The notes: generated by a model not told the origin, from the letters alone. A stretch of 64,000 bases of DNA from Psychrobacter vallis (GCF_904846715.1 NZ_CAJHBU010000007.1:87072-151071); one strand, 5' to 3'. Shown: positions 9,439-18,543, counted from the first letter of the stretch. Numbers and translations: made by a program.

Positions 9439-10527
9439 ATGCAGACAGCGCCATTGACCATTGATTATCTCAAATCTGAAGGACTGATTTTGCTCGAGTG
9501 TCTCTCAGGTAGCCGTGCATATGGACTAGAAACGCCTACGTCAGACACTGACATAAAAGGCGTGTTTTATCTGCCAAAGTCGTATTACTATGCCCGCCAC
9601 AGTGACTATATTGCACAAGTCAGTAATCATAGCAACGATATTGTCTACTATGAGCTTGGGCGCTACGTCGAGCTGCTGCTACAAAACAATCCCAATATGA
9701 TGGAGCTACTCGCTACACCAGCTGAGCACATATTGTATAAGCATCCACTCATGGCCCATTTTTCTGCTGATTGGTTCATCAGTAAATTGTGTCAAAAAAC
9801 CTTTGCAGGCTTTGCCAACAGTCAAATTAAAAAAGCGCGTGGACTGAATAAAAAAATCGTCAATCCGATGAGCCTTGAAAAGAAGTCTATTTTGGAGTTT
9901 TGTAGCGTATTTATAGAGGGCCGCAGTGTTACCCTCACAGAGTGGCTACACAATACAGCGACTGCGCAACAGCATATTGGTTTATCCGTTATGAGCAAAG
10001 CCACGCAAATGTATGCGATGCATATTGATAACACCAAGACGTTTGGATTTTCAGGCTTATATCAACATGCGGATGCCACGCAGCTGCGCTTAAGCGCAAT
10101 TCCCAAAGGCATGACACCTATCGCGTATCTATCATTTAATGAACAAGGCTATAGTAAATACTGCCGAGACTATAAAGAATACTGGCAGTGGGTTGCCAAC
10201 CGTAACGAAGCGCGCTACCAATCTACTATTGCTCATGCCAAAGAATATGATGCTAAAAATATGATGCATACCATTCGTCTGCTTGAGATGGCATACGATA
10301 TTGCCACGACTGGCAAAGTCATCGTTGAGCGTCCTAATCGTGATGAGTTGCTCGACATAAAAGCAGGGGCAAGCAACTATAATGCACTGTTGGCACAGGC
10401 CGATCAATTGAGTGTGGAGATTGCAGCGGCATTTGACAGTAGCCACTTACCCGACCAACCTAACGAGCAAGCAGCATTATCAGCTTTGGTCGTGGTCAGA
10501 GATCGGTTGTATGCAAGTATAGATTGA
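9439..10527 (+). CDS. COG3541-type nucleotidyltransferase, second of a tandem pair
   Basis: Homologue of the preceding gene, with 362 residues from the chosen ATG. The nucleotidyltransferase signature GSRAYG at 24-29 is followed by SDTD with Asp36 and Asp38, and a long helical C-terminus that includes a second conserved-looking region around NPMSLEKKSILEF. The open frame begins at 9355, overlapping the previous stop, but the ATG at 9439 starts right before the conserved fold. The pair probably forms one transcript ending at the hairpin near 10590. The two share only the N-terminal signature region clearly, so this is an old duplication or paired recruitment. Confidence 0.84.
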   Translation: MQTAPLTIDYLKSEGLILLECLSGSRAYGLETPTSDTDIKGVFYLPKSYYYARHSDYIAQVSNHSNDIVYYELGRYVELLLQNNPNMMELLATPAEHILYKHPLMAHFSADWFISKLCQKTFAGFANSQIKKARGLNKKIVNPMSLEKKSILEFCSVFIEGRSVTLTEWLHNTATAQQHIGLSVMSKATQMYAMHIDNTKTFGFSGLYQHADATQLRLSAIPKGMTPIAYLSFNEQGYSKYCRDYKEYWQWVANRNEARYQSTIAHAKEYDAKNMMHTIRLLEMAYDIATTGKVIVERPNRDELLDIKAGASNYNALLAQADQLSVEIAAAFDSSHLPDQPNEQAALSALVVVRDRLYASID

Positions 10528-10572
10528 AACTACTCAACGGTAGATACGCCGATATAAAAGTCGCGGCGGACA

Positions 10573-10608
10573 AAAAAAATGCTCAACCGATTGGCTGAGC
10601 ATTTTTTA
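10573..10608. terminator. Bidirectional terminator between nucleotidyltransferases and acnA
   Basis: A-run, AATGCTCA arm, short loop, TGAGCATT arm and T-run. It lies between convergent genes and can serve both. Confidence 0.88.
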
Positions 10609-10643
10609 TTATGCTTACGTTTTATACTAAATAGAGCTAGCTA

Positions 10644-13472
10644 CTACCCTGCGTCTTTACTCTCAGCCGCCAATTGACGTAGCACATAGTGCAACACCCC
10701 GCCATGACGTACATATTCACGCTCTTTTGGCGTCTGTAGCATGACGTTGACCTCAAAGCTCTCAGTTGAGCCATCGGCACGTGTGGCAGTGACTTTTGCG
10801 GTCTTGCTTTCACCATTATCAAGACCAGTGATGCTAAGCACCTCAGATCCGTCTAAATTATAAGTCTCTGCGTTTTCACCATCTTTGAAGGTCAATGGCA
10901 GTACGCCCATGCCAACTAGGTTGGAGCGGTGAATACGCTCAAACGAGCTGGTCAACACCGCTTTTACACCGAGTAAAATCGTCCCTTTGGCTGCCCAATC
11001 ACGGCTAGAGCCAGAGCCATACTCTGCACCGCCGAGTACCACGAGCGGACGCTTGTCTTCTTTATACTTCATCGCTGCATCATAGATGGCCATTTGTTCG
11101 CCGTCTGCTAACTTAGCGCTGTCGCCTTTGAAGTAATAGGTATAGCCGCCCTCTTTACCATTCATCATGGTGTTTTTGATACGGATATTGGCAAAAGTAC
11201 CACGGGTCATGACCGCATCGTTACCACGGCGTGAGCCATAGCTGTTGAAATCCGCTTCCATCACGCCGCGCTCTTGCAAGTACTTGCCTGCGGGCGATTT
11301 TGGATCGATATTACCCGCTGGTGAGATATGATCGGTGGTGATTGAGTCACCAAACAAACCTAGAATACGCGCACCTTCGATATCAAGGATACCTTCTGGC
11401 TCCATGGTCATCCCATCAAAGAATGGTGGGTTTTTGATATAGGTTGACTCTTCATCCCATGGATACAGTTGGCTATCCGCTGAGCTAATCGCGTTCCATG
11501 CGGCACTACCGTCGAACACTTCGCCGTAGTTTTTGCGAAACATATCCGCATCGATGTTGTTAGCAATCAACTCATTAATCTCTTCTGAGGTTGGCCAGAT
11601 GTCTTTTAGGAATACATCATTGCCGTCTTGATCTTGACCCAGTGGATGGGTGGTCATATCAATATCGACCGTACCAGCCAAGGCGTAGGCGACAACCAAC
11701 GGCGGTGACGCTAAGTAACTGGCTTTAACATGCGAGTGAATACGGCCTTCAAAGTTACGATTACCGGACAGTACCGCAGCGGCGACTAGATCATTCTCTT
11801 CGATACCTTTTTCAATGCTTTCTAGCAGTGGCCCTGAGTTACCGATACAAGTGGTACAACCATAACCCACTAAGTAAAAGCCTGTTTTTTCTAGCTCATC
11901 CATCAGTTTGGTTTTTTCTAAATAATCAGTCACAACTTTAGAGCCAGGCGCGAGTGAGGTTTTGACCCATGGCTTGGCTTTGAGGCCTTTGGCTGCGGCT
12001 TTTTTGGCAACCAGACCTGCCCCAATCATTACTGCTGGGTTTGAAGTATTGGTACAAGAGGTAATGGCGGCAATCACGACCGAACCATCACGCAGCTTAT
12101 GCTCTTTCTCATCAATCTTAACAGTAGAGAAAACCCCATTGGCAGGCTGATAGCCATCATCTTGGCTGTCATCAATTTTTGGTTTTGCGGCCAAGTGTTC
12201 GGCTTGTTCTTGCTCACCGCCTTCTTGGTCAAAGCGGACTTTGCCTTCGACTTCTGATTTTCGGTCTTTGTTCATTTTTGCGAGCGTTTCGCCAAACTTC
12301 TCATGCATATCAGACAAGTTGATACGCTGTTGTGGCAAGTTCGGACCGGCAAGTGCTGGTTGCACTGAGGACAGATCAAGCTCTAGCTTGCTCGAATAAG
12401 TCGCCGCTGGCGTGTCGGCATCATGCCATAGGCCTTGCGCTTTGGCATATTTTTCAACCAGTTCAATCTGTGCTTCGTCACGGCCTGAGAGACGCAGATA
12501 ATCAATCGCCATCTGGTCAATCGGGAAAATACCACAAGTCGCCCCATATTCTGGTGACATATTGGCAATGGTGGCGCGATCAGCCAGCGGCATACTGTGT
12601 AGACCTTCACCATAAAATTCGACGAATTTGCCAACCACACCATGCGCACGTAGCATCTCAACCACACGCAATACCAAATCCGTTGCGGTAACACCTTCAG
12701 TGAGCTTACCTTTTAACTCAAAACCGACCACTTGCGGAATCAGCATTGAGGAGGGTTGACCCAGCATTGCTGCTTCCGCTTCGATACCGCCCACACCCCA
12801 ACCAAGGACGCCAATACCATTAATCATTGTCGTATGACTGTCCGTACCAAACACGGTATCAGGATAGGCCATCAGCTCGCCCTCTACTTCTGCTGCCATG
12901 ACCACACGGGCTAAATACTCAAGGTTGACCTGATGCACAATCCCCGTCGCTGGTGGGACGACCACGAAATTTTCAAAAGCATTACGACCCCAATGCAAGA
13001 ATTCATAACGCTCATTGTTACGCTTAAATTCAATTTTCTCGTTTAGATCGAGCGCATCTTCACGGCCATAAGCATCCACTTGCACAGAGTGATCGACGAC
13101 CAGCTCACTCGGGATAAATGGGTTGATTTGCTCCGCTTTACCGCCCAGCTCAACCACCGCATCACGCATTGCGGCCAAATCCACAACCGAGGGCACGCCT
13201 GTGAAATCCTGCAAGACAACACGGGCTGGCATAAAGGCAATTTCTTTTGACGCTTCGGCACCTGCGTCCCAATTGGCAACCGCTTCGATATGATTTTCGC
13301 CGACCGACTGACCACCATCTTCGTTACGCAATAGATTTTCTAGTACGATTTTCATGCAAAACGGCAATTTACTAATGTTTCCGTAGGTTTGAGTCAGCTT
13401 TGGCAAACTATAATAGGCATGTTCCTTGCCATCGACCGAAATAGTGTCTTTTACATCGAAAATATCACTCAT
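10644..13472 (-). CDS. acnA: AcnA, aconitate hydratase
   Basis: 4Fe-4S aconitase interconverting citrate and isocitrate in the TCA cycle, of the AcnA/IRP1 type. The cluster ligands are seen as TSCTNTSNP near residue 470 and YGCTTCIG near 537-540. The C-terminal swivel domain (GSRRGNDAVMTRG, then GSGSSRDWAAKG) is present. The ATG at 13472 is chosen over an upstream one at 13508 because AAGGAAG sits just before it and the family N-terminus starts there, giving 942 residues. It is longer than E. coli AcnA (891) owing to a hydrophilic Glu/Gln/Lys-rich insertion before the first Cys motif. Transcribed alone; see the promoter and 19-bp repeats upstream. Confidence 0.96.
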   Translation of the reverse strand: MSDIFDVKDTISVDGKEHAYYSLPKLTQTYGNISKLPFCMKIVLENLLRNEDGGQSVGENHIEAVANWDAGAEASKEIAFMPARVVLQDFTGVPSVVDLAAMRDAVVELGGKAEQINPFIPSELVVDHSVQVDAYGREDALDLNEKIEFKRNNERYEFLHWGRNAFENFVVVPPATGIVHQVNLEYLARVVMAAEVEGELMAYPDTVFGTDSHTTMINGIGVLGWGVGGIEAEAAMLGQPSSMLIPQVVGFELKGKLTEGVTATDLVLRVVEMLRAHGVVGKFVEFYGEGLHSMPLADRATIANMSPEYGATCGIFPIDQMAIDYLRLSGRDEAQIELVEKYAKAQGLWHDADTPAATYSSKLELDLSSVQPALAGPNLPQQRINLSDMHEKFGETLAKMNKDRKSEVEGKVRFDQEGGEQEQAEHLAAKPKIDDSQDDGYQPANGVFSTVKIDEKEHKLRDGSVVIAAITSCTNTSNPAVMIGAGLVAKKAAAKGLKAKPWVKTSLAPGSKVVTDYLEKTKLMDELEKTGFYLVGYGCTTCIGNSGPLLESIEKGIEENDLVAAAVLSGNRNFEGRIHSHVKASYLASPPLVVAYALAGTVDIDMTTHPLGQDQDGNDVFLKDIWPTSEEINELIANNIDADMFRKNYGEVFDGSAAWNAISSADSQLYPWDEESTYIKNPPFFDGMTMEPEGILDIEGARILGLFGDSITTDHISPAGNIDPKSPAGKYLQERGVMEADFNSYGSRRGNDAVMTRGTFANIRIKNTMMNGKEGGYTYYFKGDSAKLADGEQMAIYDAAMKYKEDKRPLVVLGGAEYGSGSSRDWAAKGTILLGVKAVLTSSFERIHRSNLVGMGVLPLTFKDGENAETYNLDGSEVLSITGLDNGESKTAKVTATRADGSTESFEVNVMLQTPKEREYVRHGGVLHYVLRQLAAESKDAG

Positions 13473-13580
13473 GGTAGCTTCCTTATCGTTGTTATAGATT
13501 TTGAACACAGACGCTTGTGCGTTTATGCTGATGATTGGTGGCTATACAGCTGGTTGATTCCTTTCTTATAACAGTCATTG

Positions 13581-13656
13581 TTTCTATTAAAGGTAAATAT
13601 TTCTATTGAAAGTAACTGTTTTTATTAAAATTAAATGGTTTTATTGACAATGATTA
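13581..13656. repeat. 19-bp tandem degenerate repeats upstream of acnA
   Basis: Four head-to-tail units with exact 19-nt spacing start at 13581, 13600, 13619 and 13638. Units 1-3 share TTTYTATTRAARKTAAMTR; unit 4 keeps only TTTATTGA. The array lies 110-185 bp upstream of the acnA start and overlaps its likely promoter. It may be a row of regulator sites or simple AT-rich drift. Confidence 0.5.
13622..13650 (-). promoter_or_regulatory. Candidate acnA promoter
   Basis: On the minus strand TTGTCA (13650-13645), a 17-nt spacer and TAATAA (13627-13622). It would give a 5' leader of about 145 nt. ACAATGATTATTGT at 13647-13660, overlapping the -35, is an inverted repeat with loose likeness to a Fur box; that reading is weak. 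Confidence 0.45.
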
Positions 13657-13888
13657 TTGTTTAAATCTGTGAGATCGAAATCCATGCAGTAAAGAGATAA
13701 CGATTTGAGTTCACAAAATAGATAAACATCTCTTTCATGCTTAACAATAATACCCTTTTACCATAACAAACATACGGCACTTTGTTAACGCCTAGACGTT
13801 GTCGAATCGTGGCATAATCGTAAACGCAACAAGGGTTTAGTGCCCTATTTATACGTTCCTAATGTCTTCTCAGCTTTATGGCTACTTT

Positions 13889-13990
13889 CAAAATCAGGAC
13901 ACGACCTAGGATAATTTTTCTTGCTTGCTACGCTGTTAAAGACAGAGGTTGCGAAAATTCATCTTGGCAGTACTGTATTCAATTTAAAAG
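13889..13990 (+). repeat. Diverged copy A of the palindromic repeat family
   Basis: Shares TTTTTCTTGCTTGCT at the core and a mirrored GCGAAAATTCAT half with the repeats at 40263 and 50481, but the A/T-rich ends are not clear. It lies in the 630-bp gap between acnA and the YdjM-like gene. Apart from this, the 19-bp repeats and the promoters, I see nothing else in that gap. Confidence 0.45.
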
Positions 13991-14002
13991 TGGGCGGCTG
14001 TG

Positions 14003-14031
14003 TTAGACGTATGATTGGTCTATGGTATGAT
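14003..14031 (+). promoter_or_regulatory. Candidate promoter for the YdjM-like gene
   Basis: TTAGAC at 14003-14008, a 17-nt spacer and TATGAT at 14026-14031, about 70 bp before the ATG of the downstream gene. Two of six -35 bases depart from consensus. Confidence 0.45.
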
Positions 14032-14102
14032 GGTGCGCTTTTTTACTGCTAGACAAGCGGCTCGAAACAATCGTTTCGCGCGCTATTTATTGATGAGTTT
14101 TT

Positions 14103-14825
14103 ATGGCAAATTTTAATACCCACTTAAATGTCGCTTTCATGGTCAGTGGTACGCTCAGTTTAACGGTTTATAAAGCGGGATTGATTGACGATTCGGGATT
14201 TTTGATGTGCGTGGCGCTTGGCACCATCGGCGGACTCTTGCCTGATTTGGATTCTGATAACTCAACACCGATTAAGCTTGGCTTTAATATTACGTCTTTT
14301 ATATTTGCTTTTGGTTTGGTAATGCATTGGCGCAGTGAGCTGAGCTTACTGGCACTGATGGCATTATGGCTGGCGGGCTACGGCTTTATGCGATATGTGG
14401 TTTTTTCTATTTTTACCACCATGACTGTCCATCGCGGCGTCATTCATTCCGTCCCTTATATGGCGATATTGGGACTGGGGCTAACCTGCTTAAGCTATTA
14501 CGGATTACAATTGCCGCTGACTGCCAGTTGGTTCTATGGTTTGTTTTTATTTGGCGGCGCGATGGTGCATTTGGCGTTGGACGAACTGTATAGCGTTAAT
14601 TTGTCGAACATGAAAATGAAACGCTCATCGGGCACCGCGATGAAGTTCTATCAACCCAGAGACAAATGGTGGTATTTATTACTTTACACGCTGCTGGCGA
14701 TGCTGATATACCTGTCGCCACCCTTTGATTTGTTTTGGCAGCAACTGAGCGATCCAGCAGCATGGGCACAATTAAAAGTAGATCTGTTGCCAGAAGTGAT
14801 AAAAAACTTACTGCGTTATAATTGA
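14103..14825 (+). CDS. YdjM-like inner-membrane metal-dependent hydrolase
   Basis: A 240-residue membrane protein of the YdjM/PF04307 family, putative metal-dependent hydrolases (LexA-regulated in E. coli). The family pattern is visible: an early His in NTHLNVAF, GLLPDLDSDNS with an acidic cluster at about 44-51, HRGVIHS near 117, and HLALDELYSV near 155-164. About five hydrophobic segments are interleaved with these motifs. The substrate is unknown. No LexA box is apparent upstream. Confidence 0.82.
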   Translation: MANFNTHLNVAFMVSGTLSLTVYKAGLIDDSGFLMCVALGTIGGLLPDLDSDNSTPIKLGFNITSFIFAFGLVMHWRSELSLLALMALWLAGYGFMRYVVFSIFTTMTVHRGVIHSVPYMAILGLGLTCLSYYGLQLPLTASWFYGLFLFGGAMVHLALDELYSVNLSNMKMKRSSGTAMKFYQPRDKWWYLLLYTLLAMLIYLSPPFDLFWQQLSDPAAWAQLKVDLLPEVIKNLLRYN

Positions 14826-14928
14826 TCTTAAATAAAAAGGCACAATCATTATAACGCGCTGCTAGTATCATATTTTATAGTGGATTGACTATAAGACCGT
14901 AAAAGCCACACGATCATTAGAGTAAAAC

Positions 14929-15510
14929 ATGCCATCTCCTACACAAATCTGCCCTTGCCAAATCCATCCGTCATCAGACCCCATAAGCTCAACACTAGCT
15001 TATCAGGATTGCTGTCAGCCCTATCATGATGGCCTTTGTAATGAAGAGGTTGACAAAACAGACGCGGCAAAGGCGGAAACTGCCGAGCGACTGATGCGCA
15101 CGCGCTATAGTGCGTTTGTGTTGGTGAAACCAGATTATATTATCAAAACCACACTACCCACGCAGCAAAGCTTGCTTGATGAGAAAGCGATTGAGGCGTG
15201 GGCAAAAGAGACAAATTGGGCAGGATTGGAAATCGTGCAGCATACGCCAAAGCTGGGTAAACGCCATGCGCAGGTTGAGTTTAAGGCTTATTATAATGTC
15301 GTTGATGATGCGGAGAATAGCTTAAAAGAAAAATTACAGGCGCATCATGAGCTGTCTGCCTTTGTAAAGGTGACAGGCAAAGCAAATAATGATGCGCGTT
15401 GGTACTTTTTAGATCCAACAGTGGCGATGACGGTCACGCAAAAGCAGCCCTGTATTTGTGGGTCGGGTGAGAAGTTTAAGCGGTGTTGTGGGAAGTATTT
15501 AGAAAATTAG
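14929..15510 (+). CDS. YchJ-family protein with SEC-C zinc motif
   Basis: UPF0225/YchJ-like protein of 193 residues. The N-terminus carries a Cys-rich CPCQ...CCQPYHDG motif, the middle holds the RLMRTRYSAFVLVKPDYIIKT region of the family, and the C-terminus ends in a SEC-C zinc motif, CICGSGEKFKRCCG. It is longer than E. coli YchJ (152) because of inserts after the first motif and in mid-protein. Its biochemical role is unknown. Its stop codon overlaps that of the convergent PIN gene by 3 bp. Confidence 0.87.
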   Translation: MPSPTQICPCQIHPSSDPISSTLAYQDCCQPYHDGLCNEEVDKTDAAKAETAERLMRTRYSAFVLVKPDYIIKTTLPTQQSLLDEKAIEAWAKETNWAGLEIVQHTPKLGKRHAQVEFKAYYNVVDDAENSLKEKLQAHHELSAFVKVTGKANNDARWYFLDPTVAMTVTQKQPCICGSGEKFKRCCGKYLEN

Positions 15511-15968
15511 ATCGCTTGATAACGCTTGTATAAATCTTCCATTTGGTCTATGTGCTTGTCGTTAGATAATAACTCGATACCATTGATTTTAGCGGTAGCA
15601 AAGTGAAAGACATCAAATTTTCGCTTTTCTAGGTTTTTCGGTATGCCTTTACTATCCGCCTCATGTTTATCTAAACGATATAGGTTGGTCGCCAAATCTG
15701 TCACATCTTTACTGATGTCTAGCCAAGTAAACTCTTCAATAGCTGCTCTAAATTTATCAAAATCTTCACTCTCATTCTGACCAAATTTTCTTAAAAACTC
15801 ATATCTTAGTAACGGCGTAATAGCTAATTCGACATTATCATCATTGATAAGTGCCAACAAATCCGTCAAACGTTCAATAAGATTGGCATCGTTTTCATCA
15901 ATATTTTTACCTTCTAAAAGATAGGTCAAAAAGTTTGAGTCCAGTAACTTCGCAATTTCTGTATCCAT
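15507..15968 (-). CDS. PIN-domain nuclease candidate, partner of the ATPase
   Basis: A 153-residue protein with the full acidic set of a PIN RNase: Asp10 in LLDSNFLTYLL, Glu57 in LLRYEFLRKF, Asp119 in KRKFDVFHFATA and Asp137 in LLSNDKHID. These residues bind metal in PIN ribonucleases, so metal-dependent RNA cleavage is the natural inference. It starts two bases after the stop of the upstream ATPase, so the two genes are surely one operon. A lone VapC toxin normally follows a small DNA-binding antitoxin; here the partner is a 403-residue ATPase instead. Both genes are more AT-rich than the flanking core genes. The fold call is good; the biological role is inferred. Confidence 0.83.
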   Translation of the reverse strand: MDTEIAKLLDSNFLTYLLEGKNIDENDANLIERLTDLLALINDDNVELAITPLLRYEFLRKFGQNESEDFDKFRAAIEEFTWLDISKDVTDLATNLYRLDKHEADSKGIPKNLEKRKFDVFHFATAKINGIELLSNDKHIDQMEDLYKRYQAI

Positions 15969-15970
15969 TA

Positions 15971-17182
15971 TTATTGCGTTCCCTCTTTAAGCTCATTAAT
16001 TCTCTTTTCTAGCAGTTCAGATAGCATTTTTTTTGCGTTTTTTTGCTGGGGCGCGTTGTCACGAGACAGTTTCAAGCGATTGATATCAATATCAAAAGCA
16101 TCTTTTAACAAGTCTACAAACGCGGCATTATTGGGATGTTCTATCAGTTCAGTTTTGACAATTCCATCTTCCTTATCACGATACAACTCATAAGCTTCGC
16201 CATGTTGTAATTGACTAAGCACAATAGCGGAGTGAGTGGTAATATAAAACGTCGTATTTGGGAACAAGCGCTTTAAAGTAGGAATAATAGTCGCTTGCCA
16301 TTTGGTATGTAGATGACTTTCAATTTCATCGATAAATACCACGCCTTTGACATGTGCAATATTGGTTTCGTTAGTAAAATAGCTATAGCCTGCGATGATA
16401 GATTGCATGATTTTAAGAATTGAGGCAAAACCGCTAGAAAGCTCGGATAGTTCGGTTTTTTTATCAGAAACTTTTATAAATACGCGGTTGTTTCCTGAGA
16501 TTTCAAGAAATTTACTATCAATTCGCGCATCAACTTTGTTCAGCAAATTGAGCAAAGTTGTGATTTCAACTTCTCGGTTGTCCTCAATGGCTTGATAAGG
16601 ATTGGCAGAACGTGCACGTTGGCTGACCCATTTTTCTATATCGATGTTCATATTCAGATTATTTAGGTTTCTATGCTCAATATGTTGATTAATCATATCG
16701 AAGTATTCATTGATACGTTGCCGTTTACTACCGATTCCATCATCTGAATAAGATTTAAGATATTCTTTTTCTGTTTTTTGCTTATTGTTTATACCCCCTC
16801 TATCTTGAGCACCTAAAAAGACAACAGGTAAGTTGTGATCATTCATACCTTTGAATGCTTTGTTAACTAAGTTTCTGTGGTCATTAAGTATTCCCTTGAA
16901 TAAGCTTCCACTCTTCTCAGTTACTAGTTCTTGTTTTTGGATAGGAATATTATTGGTACGTAACTCTTGGTAGCCTCGATTCGCATCAATACTTATAAGC
17001 AAGCTTCTACTAATATATTGTTCGTTGTACGCTAATCCTGCTTTAAACAACGCCTCTAAACACTTAGTCTTGCCAATACCATTTTCACCAATCAGGCAAT
17101 ACACTCTTTGGTCAGGTTGAAAACTTAGATGCACATCACCGACACCTACTAGCTGCTTTATTTGAATGTCATCACCTAACAT
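15971..17182 (-). CDS. ABC/AAA15-type ATPase paired with a PIN nuclease
   Basis: A 403-residue ATPase of the RecF/SMC-like ABC class, as found in OLD and related proteins. Walker A is GENGIGKT at 32-39, an LSSG signature lies at 248-251, Walker B with catalytic Glu is VVFIDEIE at 281-288, and an H-loop TTHS is at 315-318. The 200-residue middle is helical and charged, and the C-terminus lacks the TOPRIM nuclease of OLD, so the nuclease appears to be the downstream PIN protein. The gene starts the two-gene unit, with a divergent-free leader of 86 bp to the amidotransferase. Comparable ATPase-nuclease pairs act in phage defence (Septu PtuAB, PARIS AriAB), but this pairing matches neither. Confidence 0.85.
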   Translation of the reverse strand: MLGDDIQIKQLVGVGDVHLSFQPDQRVYCLIGENGIGKTKCLEALFKAGLAYNEQYISRSLLISIDANRGYQELRTNNIPIQKQELVTEKSGSLFKGILNDHRNLVNKAFKGMNDHNLPVVFLGAQDRGGINNKQKTEKEYLKSYSDDGIGSKRQRINEYFDMINQHIEHRNLNNLNMNIDIEKWVSQRARSANPYQAIEDNREVEITTLLNLLNKVDARIDSKFLEISGNNRVFIKVSDKKTELSELSSGFASILKIMQSIIAGYSYFTNETNIAHVKGVVFIDEIESHLHTKWQATIIPTLKRLFPNTTFYITTHSAIVLSQLQHGEAYELYRDKEDGIVKTELIEHPNNAAFVDLLKDAFDIDINRLKLSRDNAPQQKNAKKMLSELLEKRINELKEGTQ

Positions 17183-17268
17183 GGCTACACCTAATTTTAA
17201 TGATAATTCACTATTACTTCGATAATGGAACAGTTAGCCTCAAAGTACAAGTTTCTTTGCAACTACTT

Positions 17269-18192
17269 CTAAACACTCGCCCCAACTGCTCGTGCAATCG
17301 CAATACCTTCCTCAACGGTCAAGAATTTGCGCTGGCTTGGGCTGTCTTTATAAATGACATCACCGTCTTGAAATATCAAACATTCATTGACGGCCAATTG
17401 CTGCCATTTTTCATTTTCAGTGAGTGGTACAGTCACTAAAATCGTCACTTTGTCTTTATCGGTAGTGACATCGCCAAAGTTAATTGCCAAATCATCATCT
17501 GCCAATTTTGCTTCGCCAAACGGCGCTTGGCGCGTGAGATAAAACAATAAACTACCCGCATAGGCCATTTGCCACTTGCCATTCGATATCAAGCAATTAA
17601 ACAAACCGTTCGCAGACAGATAGCGACATTGCGTGGTCAAAAAATTAAACAGCGTTTGGTCATCAGGGCGCGATTTAAAGCTGCTCTTTAGGCGATTCAC
17701 TAAATAGCAAAATGCCATTTCAGAGTCGGTGTTGCCAACTGGCTGGCAGTGTGAGGCATTGCCGTTGTCTTGTAGGCGTTGACAGCGTTTGATAAATTCA
17801 CTATTCATCTGGCCGTTGTGTGCAAATACCCATTGTTCACCCCAAACTTCACGGACAAAAGGATGCGTATTTGCCAAGCAGTTCTGCCCTTGAGTAGCCT
17901 TGCGAATATGCGCAATGACATTCATGGCTTTGATGGGATAGTTATTGACCAAGTCAGCGACTGGTGACAAATGACTGGGGCGATTGTCATGAAACAAACG
18001 CAGTCCTGTTGAAGCATTTGCCGACTTGTCACCATTAGAACTATCATTATTAGCGCATTCGCTGCGTTCAAAAAACGCAATGCCGAAGCCATCTTCATGA
18101 CTGTCCGTCATGCCGCCACGCTTGCGAAAACCGGCAAAACTAAAACCGATATCGGTTGGGGTATTACTGTTCATTCCTAAGAGTTGACACAT
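17269..18192 (-). CDS. YafJ-like class II glutamine amidotransferase
   Basis: Ntn-type class II glutamine amidotransferase domain protein of 307 residues. Cys2 is positioned as the nucleophile after Met removal (MCQLLGMNSN), and FAHNGQMN plus GNTDSEMAF match the glutamine-binding region of this class. There is no synthase domain, as in E. coli YafJ (255 residues), so the acceptor reaction is unknown. It starts directly after the stop of the DUF2007-like gene with no gap, indicating coupled translation. Confidence 0.9.
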   Translation of the reverse strand: MCQLLGMNSNTPTDIGFSFAGFRKRGGMTDSHEDGFGIAFFERSECANNDSSNGDKSANASTGLRLFHDNRPSHLSPVADLVNNYPIKAMNVIAHIRKATQGQNCLANTHPFVREVWGEQWVFAHNGQMNSEFIKRCQRLQDNGNASHCQPVGNTDSEMAFCYLVNRLKSSFKSRPDDQTLFNFLTTQCRYLSANGLFNCLISNGKWQMAYAGSLLFYLTRQAPFGEAKLADDDLAINFGDVTTDKDKVTILVTVPLTENEKWQQLAVNECLIFQDGDVIYKDSPSQRKFLTVEEGIAIARAVGASV

Positions 18193-18495
18193 TTATAGAG
18201 TACCGCCGTTATGGTCGTCTTTTTTAGGAGTCAATGTAGCCTCTATCGATTCATCAAACATCTCGTAGGGCGCTGTTGCGCCATCTGTATCGATACTGTC
18301 CAAAATACGTTTGGCCTGTGCCAAATCGATATCTTGTATCCACAGTACAATCCCTGAGTTCATACCCGGCATCGCACTGAGCGGTTGCAAGGAGACAGAA
18401 ATACCGTTATTACGTAGCAAATTGGCATGCAGCTCGCCTTGTATATTGGTATCGTAGCGTGCCAGTTTGTGCCAGTTATCAACTTGATCGGTCAT
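18193..18495 (-). CDS. DUF2007-like small protein
   Basis: A 100-residue protein with the pattern LARYDTNIQGELHANLLRNNGISV then VLWIQDIDLAQAKRILDSI, which matches the DUF2007 family (putative signal-transducing, ferredoxin-like fold). No catalytic motif is seen. Stop and next start abut exactly, so it is co-expressed with the YafJ-like amidotransferase. It lies 48 bp downstream of thrB on the same strand and may be part of the same transcript. Confidence 0.75.
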   Translation of the reverse strand: MTDQVDNWHKLARYDTNIQGELHANLLRNNGISVSLQPLSAMPGMNSGIVLWIQDIDLAQAKRILDSIDTDGATAPYEMFDESIEATLTPKKDDHNGGTL

Positions 18496-18543
18496 GGGAT
18501 CGCCTTTATAGTGTTGGTATGTACATATCTGAGTAGAACATAC

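Noticed and set aside
14820..14893. Short internally deleted copy of the palindromic repeat after the YdjM-like gene
   Set aside because: Only the A/T-rich ends loosely match and the core is missing; not distinguishable from chance.
15507..15968. VapC toxin of a VapBC pair
   Set aside because: No small antitoxin gene is adjacent; the tight partner is the ATPase, so a different system is more likely.
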